From an uncultured Bacteroidota bacterium (lineage in GTDB: Bacteria > Bacteroidota > Bacteroidia > Chitinophagales > Chitinophagaceae), in assembly GCA_903944755.1 (NCBI GenBank), contig CAJATB010000250.1:1-5846 (forward strand): 5,846 bases of DNA, given 5' to 3'. The translations under genes and the position numbers were made by a program. The stretch's first letter is position 1. Each line of letters opens with the position of its first letter. Positions 1 through 5,190 of this stretch are shown in pieces. Below the pieces are notes generated by a model, which saw only the letters and a list, made by a program, of their open reading frames with translations, did no database searches and was not told where the DNA came from.

Positions 1-1
1 T

Positions 2-115
2 GATCATAAGGAGATGTATCATTTAGGCGCTTCTCTTAAAGATCTAGGTAAAAAAATATTTGCATTTTCGAAAATGAATTCAGAAACACACAAAATTTTG
101 GCTAAACTCGTTTAA
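2..115 (+). CDS. C-terminal fragment of a probable ORF6N-domain protein (5' end outside window)
   Basis: An open frame enters from the left edge and ends at TAA 113-115, giving the last 37 residues of a protein. The fragment contains GASLKDLGKK followed by FAFSKM. I recognise this as the conserved C-terminal segment of ORF6N-domain (phage antirepressor/RhuM-like) proteins of Bacteroidota, where it usually reads YHxGASLKDLGKKWFAFSKM; here Ile replaces the Trp. The DNA-binding ORF6N domain itself would lie upstream and cannot be seen. Such proteins are typical of phage-derived and accessory regions, so this may mark the edge of an accessory segment; that is inference. The gene converges on murA and overlaps its 3' end by 14 bp, leaving no room for an intergenic terminator. 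Because only 37 residues are visible, the family call is moderate. Confidence 0.6.
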   Translation, partial: DHKEMYHLGASLKDLGKKIFAFSKMNSETHKILAKLV

Positions 116-1406
116 TGTCCGCGCCAAGTGCTTGTAAGCGTGTATCAATGTATTGGTAGCCGCGGTCAATTTGATCAATATTTTGAATTACACTTTTACC
201 TTCTGCACTTAGTGCGGCAATTAATAAAGCTTGCCCAGCGCGGATATCAGGGCTGCTCATGGTAATGCCACGTAAAGGATATTTACGTCCAAGTCCAATT
301 ACGGTAGCGCGGTGTGGGTCACACAATATAATTTGCGCGCCCATATCAATAAGTTTATCTGTAAAAAATAAACGGCTCTCAAACATTTTTTGATGAATCA
401 AAACAGCCCCTCTGGCTTGTGTGGCAGTAACCAAAACAATACTTAGTAAGTCGGGCGTAAAACCAGGCCAAGGGTTATCGTAAATAGTTAAAATACCACC
501 ATCCATATAGGTTTGTACTTCATACATATCCTGCGCAGGAATATAAATATCGTCCCCTTTTATACTAAAGTCAATCCCTAGTAAACGAAATTTTTCTGGA
601 ATTACACCAAGGTGTTTCACACCAGCATTTTTAATAGTTAGTTCACTTTTTGTTAATGCTGCAAGCCCAATAAAGGAACCAATTTCAATCATGTCGGGTA
701 AGATAGTATGCGTTGTGCCACCAAGTTTTGTAACGCCTTCGATAGTTAATAAGTTACTACCAACACCACTAATTTTGGCACCCATTCTATTTAACATGGC
801 GCATAATTGTTGTAAGTAAGGCTCACAAGCGGCATTGTAAATAGTGGTAATACCTTCTGCTAACACAGCAGCCATAACAATGTTTGCGGTACCTGTTACC
901 GAAGGTTCATCCAGTAACATATAAGTGCCAATAAGCCCATCAGTAGTAATAGTAAAACAAGCAAGGTTGTCGTCATAGGCATATTTTGCGCCTAATTTTT
1001 CAAACCCAATAATATGGGTGTCAATGCGTCTTCTTCCTATTTTATCACCGCCAGGCTTTGCCAAATAAGCCTTTTTAAATCTTGCCAAAATGGGTCCCGC
1101 AAGCATCACACTGCCGCGCAGCCGACCACTTTTTATTCTAAAGGTTTCAGAAGCTAAATAACTAGGGTCCACCTTATCAGCCTGAAATGTATAGTTGCCG
1201 GCTCCTAACTTTTCAATGGTCACGCCCATCTCATGCAAAAGCTCAATTAATAAATTTACATCTATAATATCGGGGATATTTGCAATCGTAATAGGCTCGG
1301 TACTAAGTAACACTGCCGACAATACTTGCAAGGCTTCATTTTTTGCACCCTGTGGAATAATTTCTCCCTTAAGTGCAATACCGCCTCTAACTTCAAATGA
1401 ACTCAT
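102..1406 (-). CDS. murA: UDP-N-acetylglucosamine 1-carboxyvinyltransferase MurA (Asp-type active site)
   Basis: MurA transfers enolpyruvate from phosphoenolpyruvate to UDP-GlcNAc in the cytoplasm, the first committed step of peptidoglycan synthesis. The 434-residue product has the full family length. Recognisable sites are GAKNEAL with Lys22 and Asn23, Arg97 in LRGSV (E. coli Arg91), PGGDKIGRRR with Asp121 at the place of catalytic Cys115, SVTGTAN near 169-175, PGFTPD with Asp319 (E. coli Asp305), FESR with Arg345, and DIRAGQALL with Arg389 (E. coli Arg397). These equivalences come from hand alignment. Asp at the Cys115 position is known from mycobacterial, chlamydial and Borrelia MurA, where it gives fosfomycin insensitivity while keeping activity. 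The ATG at 1404-1406 starts the conserved N-terminus directly. Upstream, TACTTTAG (complement of 1425-1432) resembles the -7 box TAnnTTTG with one mismatch, which is weak evidence for a promoter. The 3' end overlaps the convergent ORF6N-like gene. Confidence 0.97.
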   Translation of the reverse strand: MSSFEVRGGIALKGEIIPQGAKNEALQVLSAVLLSTEPITIANIPDIIDVNLLIELLHEMGVTIEKLGAGNYTFQADKVDPSYLASETFRIKSGRLRGSVMLAGPILARFKKAYLAKPGGDKIGRRRIDTHIIGFEKLGAKYAYDDNLACFTITTDGLIGTYMLLDEPSVTGTANIVMAAVLAEGITTIYNAACEPYLQQLCAMLNRMGAKISGVGSNLLTIEGVTKLGGTTHTILPDMIEIGSFIGLAALTKSELTIKNAGVKHLGVIPEKFRLLGIDFSIKGDDIYIPAQDMYEVQTYMDGGILTIYDNPWPGFTPDLLSIVLVTATQARGAVLIHQKMFESRLFFTDKLIDMGAQIILCDPHRATVIGLGRKYPLRGITMSSPDIRAGQALLIAALSAEGKSVIQNIDQIDRGYQYIDTRLQALGADIKRV

Positions 1407-1620
1407 ATGCTTGTTATTATAAGACTAAAGTACAATTTTCAAATCATAGTAAATATTGATTTTTTAATGCTTTGAAAATAAGCTTAGTAAATAGGCCTAA
1501 AACAATAACTCGTAAATAAAAATGTTAAAAAGTAAACCATAAATAAAAAGCAAAAACAATAAAAGCAAGCTAACTTTAATTATGAAACGCGTTTATTTTA
1601 AGCGCTATAAAAATTGTAAA
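1407..1620. other. Divergent AT-rich intergenic region between murA and the SPFH gene
   Basis: This spacer must carry the promoters of both murA (leftward) and the SPFH gene (rightward). It is very AT-rich, and the stretch 1519-1566 is dominated by A on the plus strand. Two 8-bp perfect palindromes, TAAGCTTA (1479-1486) and TAGGCCTA (1492-1499), lie near its middle. No good pair of -33 TTTG and -7 TAnnTTTG elements was found in either direction. Single-mismatch -7 candidates are TACTTTAG on the minus strand (1425-1432) and TAACTTTA on the plus strand (1571-1578). If the SPFH protein starts at 1582 instead of 1621, the spacer is only 175 bp. I see no RNA gene or small conserved reading frame in it. 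Confidence 0.6.
1571..1578 (+). promoter_or_regulatory. Candidate -7 box for the SPFH gene
   Basis: TAACTTTA matches five of the six fixed bases of the Bacteroidota -7 element TAnnTTTG. No TTTG-like -33 element is visible at the usual distance upstream, where the sequence is A-rich. If the box is used, transcription would begin at about 1583-1587, at or just past the first in-frame ATG (1582). That would favour translation from the second ATG at 1621. In such AT-rich sequence a chance match is quite possible. Confidence 0.3.
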
Positions 1621-2448
1621 ATGAAAAAACAAATATTAATGGGTGTGGGTGGTTTTGTAATGCTAGTGTTGCTATTTATGTCTTGTGAAAGAATAGATGC
1701 AGGACATGTTGGCGTTAAGGTAAATTTATATGGCAACGACAAGGGAGTATCGGCGGTTACCGAAGTAACTGGTTTTGTGTTTTTTAATCCTATTACTAGT
1801 AAAATTTATGAATTCCCAACATTTATACAACACAAGGAATACAATGACGAAAATTCATTTGTAGTGAATTCAAAGGACGGAAGTGAGTTCCATATCTCAC
1901 CTATCATTAACTATGCGGTGAAGCGAGAAAAAGTACCCTTCATTTTTAATAAGTATCGTTTAACATTAAGAAGTATAGAAGATGGTTTTTTGAAAACGAA
2001 TATTTATGACGCATTTAGAATGACAGCTAATTTTTATACAGCTGAAGAATTAATAAGTAACCGACAATTGTTTGAAACAAAAGTGAGACAAACTTTAGAT
2101 GCAAGTTTATTGCCAGAAGGTTTTATAATAAATCAGTTAACATCTAATTTGGTGTACCCTGAAACATTCAAGAAAGCAATTGAGGCAAAGAATAATGCAG
2201 TACAGTCGGCGCTAATGGCCGAAAACAAAGTGAAGCAAGCTGAAGCCGAGGCAAAAATAAAAGTAGCAACAGCTGCTGGTAATGCCGAAGCAATGTTAAC
2301 ATCTGCAAAGGCAGAGGCCGAAGCAAATAGGTTAAAGCAACAAACAATTACACCTATGTTGTTGCAATTAGAATTTATTAATAAGTGGGATGGTAAGTTA
2401 CCAGTGTATGGAACAGTACCTCAAATATTTAAGGGAATAGCTCAATAA
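1621..2448 (+). CDS. SPFH/prohibitin-family membrane-anchored protein
   Basis: The 275-residue product looks like a bacterial prohibitin-type SPFH protein, a family of membrane-anchored oligomeric scaffolds linked to membrane organisation and protein quality control. Residues 1-21 form a hydrophobic segment with an MKK start and a Cys at 22, so it could be a lipoprotein signal (F-M-S-C, a poor lipobox) or an uncleaved anchor. Residues 24-180 fit the SPFH domain, beginning AGHVGVKVN. Residues about 184-240 are an Ala/Glu/Lys-rich coiled coil, followed by a TPMLLQLEFINKWDG segment typical of prohibitin relatives. I prefer the ATG at 1621 because it gives a normal signal sequence. The in-frame ATG at 1582 would add 13 very basic residues (MKRVYFKRYKNCK). 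The gene ends at a strong hairpin terminator, stands alone on its strand, and separates murA from the DUF4290 gene. The family is clear; the cellular job is not. Confidence 0.85.
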   Translation: MKKQILMGVGGFVMLVLLFMSCERIDAGHVGVKVNLYGNDKGVSAVTEVTGFVFFNPITSKIYEFPTFIQHKEYNDENSFVVNSKDGSEFHISPIINYAVKREKVPFIFNKYRLTLRSIEDGFLKTNIYDAFRMTANFYTAEELISNRQLFETKVRQTLDASLLPEGFIINQLTSNLVYPETFKKAIEAKNNAVQSALMAENKVKQAEAEAKIKVATAAGNAEAMLTSAKAEAEANRLKQQTITPMLLQLEFINKWDGKLPVYGTVPQIFKGIAQ

Positions 2449-2469
2449 AATATTCGGGAGTATATAAGT

Positions 2470-2510
2470 ATGGTGCAATAGTTTTCGAGAGAAAGTTATT
2501 GCACCATTTT
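2470..2510 (+). terminator. Intrinsic terminator with GAGA tetraloop
   Basis: The arms 2470-2480 (ATGGTGCAATA) and 2497-2507 (TATTGCACCAT) are perfect 11-bp inverted repeats. The inner bases 2481-2486 and 2491-2496 add about six more pairs, including two G-U wobbles, closing on a GAGA loop (2487-2490), a stable GNRA-type tetraloop. A run of T (2507-2510) follows on the plus strand. The hairpin begins 21 bp after the SPFH stop codon. It also lies just past the stop of the convergent DUF4290 gene, but on the minus strand no T-run follows, so it probably works best for the rightward transcript. Confidence 0.85.
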
Positions 2511-2512
2511 AA

Positions 2513-3226
2513 TTAATAACGTTTCTTAAAATTACGACCGCCGCCAGTATTTCCTTGGCCAGCTTGTCCTCGGCTACCACCTTGTTGGCCTCCTTGGCTA
2601 CGACCACCACTGCTGCTTCCGCCACGGTTGCGATTATTTTGCCAACGTCCTGTAGCTGGGCGATATTCATCTCGCTCAAAATTCTGGTTACGATGTTTTA
2701 TATAAGGTGTGTTGCTAAATTCAAGTTCTCCACCAGTGATAGCGTTCAACTCACTACGTATCGCATCGTCTTGCACTAATTCTTTATGCCAATTGCTATA
2801 CGCTAATTTCATATAGTGCGCAATTGCGTGTGCGAAGCCAGCTTTTTTCTCCTGGTCTTCTTCTACCATTGCTTTATCAATAACTAGTTCCAAGTTCTTG
2901 CCTAAGTGAGCATATTTTATTTTGCGCCTTGGGTAAGGAAGCGGATCGGGTTTTTGCTTATAAGTAGCACGAGTAGGTATAGGGTAAGGGCTTTCTACCT
3001 CCAATTTAAAATTGCTCATAAAAAACAGGTGATCCCATAATTTATGCTTGTAGTCCTCGATATTCTTAAGTTGAGGGTTCAAAAAGCCCATCAACTCAAT
3101 TATAACGTGTGCTTGTTCTTGTCTTTTTGCTTTGTCTTCAATGGTCATAAGATGATCCACCATCCTATGAACGTGACGGCCATACTCTCTCATCCCCATT
3201 ATACTTCTTGCTGTATTGTACTCCAT
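2513..3226 (-). CDS. DUF4290 domain protein with Gly/Arg-rich C-terminal tail
   Basis: The 237-residue product matches my recall of DUF4290, an uncharacterised family of Bacteroidota. The N-terminus MEYNTAR, the EYGR motif near 14-17, the DHLMTIEDKAKR segment (24-35), LMGFLNPQLK (45-54) and HKLWDHLFFMSNF (61-73) followed by ESPYPIP are the characteristic conserved blocks. Residues 1-185 look largely helical and carry no signal peptide or membrane segment, so a cytoplasmic protein is likely. Residues about 190-237 form a low-complexity tail rich in Gly, Arg, Gln, Asn and Ser with several RGG and GGR units, ending FKKRY; such tails often bind RNA, but nothing shows that here. A perfect TAnnTTTG box (TACATTTG) lies 23 bp upstream of the start. 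In many Bacteroidota this family sits next to murA (from memory); here the SPFH gene intervenes on the other strand. No function can be assigned. Confidence 0.9.
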   Translation of the reverse strand: MEYNTARSIMGMREYGRHVHRMVDHLMTIEDKAKRQEQAHVIIELMGFLNPQLKNIEDYKHKLWDHLFFMSNFKLEVESPYPIPTRATYKQKPDPLPYPRRKIKYAHLGKNLELVIDKAMVEEDQEKKAGFAHAIAHYMKLAYSNWHKELVQDDAIRSELNAITGGELEFSNTPYIKHRNQNFERDEYRPATGRWQNNRNRGGSSSGGRSQGGQQGGSRGQAGQGNTGGGRNFKKRY

Positions 3227-3249
3227 GTAATTAATTCTTCAACGAATAA

Positions 3250-3257
3250 CAAATGTA
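3250..3257 (-). promoter_or_regulatory. -7 promoter box for the DUF4290 gene
   Basis: Read on the minus strand this is TACATTTG, an exact match to the Bacteroidota -7 consensus TAnnTTTG. It lies 23 bp before the DUF4290 ATG, which would leave a leader of roughly 15-20 nt. The -33 element is not obvious: the nearest TTTG on this strand is 30 bp upstream, further than usual. The call rests on the -7 match and its position in a short divergent spacer. Confidence 0.5.
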
Positions 3258-3336
3258 AGGTTTTTTACGTTATATTTTTCCTAACATCAAAAAGGGTTAG
3301 TTGTTCATATCATCATGCGTTTTCACGCCTTCTTCT

Positions 3337-3344
3337 TATCTTCG
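3337..3344 (+). promoter_or_regulatory. -7 promoter box directly before pheS
   Basis: TATCTTCG matches TAnnTTTG with one C-for-T difference and is followed only four bases later by the pheS ATG (3349). Boxes of this kind immediately before start codons recur in Bacteroidota. If it is used, transcription would begin at or very near the ATG, giving a leaderless or almost leaderless mRNA. No clear -33 TTTG is seen at the usual distance. No leader-peptide or T-box-like structure is visible in the 122-bp spacer, only a 4-bp hairpin (GCGT-TTTC-ACGC) near 3318-3329. Confidence 0.45.
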
Positions 3345-3348
3345 TAGC

Positions 3349-4386
3349 ATGGACCAATTGTTACAACAAATAGAAGCGGTAAAAGCAGAAATAGCAGCTA
3401 CCGTTGCCACCACCCATGAGGAAGTGGAAAATTATAGAATTAAATACCTGGGAACCAAAGGTTTGGTGAAGCAGATAATGGGCGAAATGAAGAACGTTCC
3501 AAATGAGCAGAAAAAGGAATTTGGCCAAATTTTAAATGCTTTTAAGGTAGTAGCAGAGGAAAAACTAGCTGAAATACAAGCTGGACTTGGTGAAGGGGCG
3601 GAAGCCAGTTCAAATATTGATTTTACATTACCAGGGGATACAGTACCAGTGGGCACAAGGCACCCATTGAATTTAGTACGCAATCAAATGGTTTCTATAT
3701 TTAAGCGATTAGGATTTGCGGTTGCAGAAGGACCTGAGGTAGAAGATGATTGGCATAATTTTGGTGCAATGAATTTACCGGCCGACCATCCGGCACGTGA
3801 TATGCAGGATACTTTTTATGTGCAAGAAGCAACGGAAACAGAATCAGCTTGGTTATTAAGAACACATACTTCAAGCGTACAAGCGAGGGTGATGGAAACA
3901 CAAAAACCACCAATACGCGTAATATGCCCGGGGCGCGTTTATCGCAATGAAACAATTTCAGCACGTGCACATTGTTTCTTTCATCAGGTAGAAGGATTGT
4001 ATATAGACGAAAATGTAAGCTTCGCCGATTTAAAACAAACACTATATTTTTTCGTGCAAGAAATGTTTGGAAAGGAAGTGAAAGTACGTTTTCGACCAAG
4101 TTATTTTCCCTTCACCGAACCAAGTGCTGAAATGGATATAAGCTGTCAAATATGTGCAGGCAAAGGATGTAATATTTGCAAGCATACAGGTTGGGTAGAA
4201 ATTTTGGGAAGTGGAATGGTGCATCCTAAAGTATTAGAAAACTTTGGCATCGACCCTGAAAAGTATACTGGCTTTGCTTTTGGGATGGGCGTTGAAAGAA
4301 TTGCGCAATTAAAATACCAGGTAAACGATTTGCGTTTATATTCACAAAACGACTTACGCTTTTTACAACAGTTCAAGAGCGTATAG
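3349..4386 (+). CDS. pheS: Phenylalanine--tRNA ligase alpha subunit PheS
   Basis: PheS is the catalytic subunit of the alpha2-beta2 enzyme that charges tRNA-Phe in the cytoplasm. The 345-residue product has the usual N-terminal coiled-coil region (about 1-90), class II motif 1 around GTRHPLNLVRNQM (102-114), the RTHTS substrate-site block (171-175), motif 2 beginning RVYRNE (196-201) and continuing to FHQVEG, the FRPSYFPFTEPS block (247-258), and motif 3 GMGVERIAQ with Arg317. Ala310 in GFAFG corresponds to the alanine that helps set amino-acid specificity in E. coli PheS. Between the EPSAEMD block and GWVEILG sits a four-Cys cluster (Cys266, 269, 274, 277) that E. coli PheS lacks. The ATG at 3349 gives the normal N-terminus MDQLLQQIEA; the frame can be read back to a TTG at 3301, but that would add 16 unrelated residues. 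No pheT is in the window. recO follows after 9 bp. Confidence 0.98.
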   Translation: MDQLLQQIEAVKAEIAATVATTHEEVENYRIKYLGTKGLVKQIMGEMKNVPNEQKKEFGQILNAFKVVAEEKLAEIQAGLGEGAEASSNIDFTLPGDTVPVGTRHPLNLVRNQMVSIFKRLGFAVAEGPEVEDDWHNFGAMNLPADHPARDMQDTFYVQEATETESAWLLRTHTSSVQARVMETQKPPIRVICPGRVYRNETISARAHCFFHQVEGLYIDENVSFADLKQTLYFFVQEMFGKEVKVRFRPSYFPFTEPSAEMDISCQICAGKGCNICKHTGWVEILGSGMVHPKVLENFGIDPEKYTGFAFGMGVERIAQLKYQVNDLRLYSQNDLRFLQQFKSV

Positions 4387-4395
4387 CAAAATAAT

Positions 4396-5130
4396 ATGTT
4401 ACACAATACCAAGGGCATTGTTTTACGCGTTACCAAGTATGGAGATACTAGTTTAATAATGACTGCGTATACCGAACTATTTGGTTTGCAACAATACATG
4501 GTAAAGGGCGCGCGCGTCACCAGTAAGAAGGGTGCAAACAAAGGCGTATTTTATCAGCCTGCTGCTATTTTACAAATGGAAGTATATCATTCACCAATGA
4601 AAACTTTACAAATGGTGAAGGAGGTGAGCTGGGAATATGTATATCAAAATACTTATTCCGATGTGCTCCGAAACGCAGTAGCAATATACATTGTAGAAAT
4701 ATTACAACAAACACTACAACCCGAACCTCATCCCGAATTATTTTATTTAATTGAAGATACTTTTAAACAATTAGATAAAGGTGGCCCAGGATTAGTGAGC
4801 AATTTGCCCATCTATTTCTTAATACACTTAAGTGAAAATTTAGGCTTTGGATTACAAGGTAGGTATAGTGCCGAAACACCGGTATTAGATATTAAAGAAG
4901 GACAGTTTGTGGCAAGCAATCCAATGCATCCTTATTTTTTAGAAAAGCAGGAAGCACAAACGGCATCTACTTTTATGTCTTTGCAATTTTACAACGAACT
5001 AGAAGAAATTGTCTTGAACGGTGCACAGCGGAAAAAAATACTTGAATTATTCCAGCTGTCATTAAGTTTTCACTATAAAAAATTTAGTGAAATAAAATCA
5101 TTGCCTATCCTGCAGGAAGTATTGCATTAG
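4396..5130 (+). CDS. recO: DNA repair protein RecO
   Basis: RecO works with RecR (and RecF) in the recombinational repair of gapped DNA: it binds SSB and single-stranded DNA, helps load RecA and anneals strands. The 244-residue product shows the family's N-terminal OB-fold (about 1-80), with TKGIVLRVTKYGDTSLI at 5-21, the VKGAR segment (36-40) and a basic loop SKKGANKG (43-50). A helical C-terminal domain (about 85-244) contains the LGFGLQGRYS and LDIKEGQF blocks typical of Bacteroidota RecO. There are no cysteines, so the C-terminal zinc site described for some RecO proteins is absent. The start lies 9 bp after the pheS stop with no promoter or terminator between, so co-transcription with pheS is likely. 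Overall divergence is normal for this poorly conserved family. Confidence 0.93.
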   Translation: MLHNTKGIVLRVTKYGDTSLIMTAYTELFGLQQYMVKGARVTSKKGANKGVFYQPAAILQMEVYHSPMKTLQMVKEVSWEYVYQNTYSDVLRNAVAIYIVEILQQTLQPEPHPELFYLIEDTFKQLDKGGPGLVSNLPIYFLIHLSENLGFGLQGRYSAETPVLDIKEGQFVASNPMHPYFLEKQEAQTASTFMSLQFYNELEEIVLNGAQRKKILELFQLSLSFHYKKFSEIKSLPILQEVLH

Positions 5131-5169
5131 TATTATTATTAACTTACACTATAGCCATTTACGAGTGCT

Positions 5170-5177
5170 TACATTTT
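5170..5177 (+). promoter_or_regulatory. Weak candidate -7 box before the GH20 gene
   Basis: TACATTTT matches five of six fixed bases of TAnnTTTG and lies 13 bp before the GH20 ATG, a plausible leader distance. No TTTG-like -33 element is seen near 5147. The 60-bp gap between recO and the GH20 gene contains no hairpin terminator, so read-through from pheS-recO remains an equal possibility. Confidence 0.25.
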
Positions 5178-5190
5178 AAACTATAACATT

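Noticed and set aside
1195..1422. Plus-strand frame opposite the murA N-terminus
   Set aside because: It is antisense to conserved MurA residues and has no recognisable product.
2530..2640. Possible tandem DNA repeat in the GC-rich 3' end of the DUF4290 gene
   Set aside because: The similarity comes from recurring Gly, Arg and Gln codons; no regular repeat unit at the DNA level could be defined.
2555..2779. Plus-strand Ala/Thr-rich frame opposite the DUF4290 tail
   Set aside because: Its composition is the mirror of the Gly/Arg-rich tail codons read in antisense; no independent sign of coding.
3318..3329. Small hairpin GCGT-TTTC-ACGC before pheS as a riboswitch or attenuator
   Set aside because: A 4-bp stem is too short, no T-run or leader peptide is present, and it would lie upstream of the likely transcription start.
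3301..3348. TTG start giving PheS 16 extra N-terminal residues
   Set aside because: The added residues resemble no PheS N-terminus and would overlap the likely promoter box; the ATG at 3349 gives the expected N-terminus.
3044..3373. Plus-strand frame crossing from DUF4290 into the pheS start
   Set aside because: It lies antisense to DUF4290 and out of frame with pheS, with no family resemblance and no plausible promoter.
3432..4541. Several minus-strand open frames opposite pheS and recO
   Set aside because: They are antisense to clearly conserved genes, show no recognisable domains, have odd Phe/Leu/Cys-rich composition and overlap each other.
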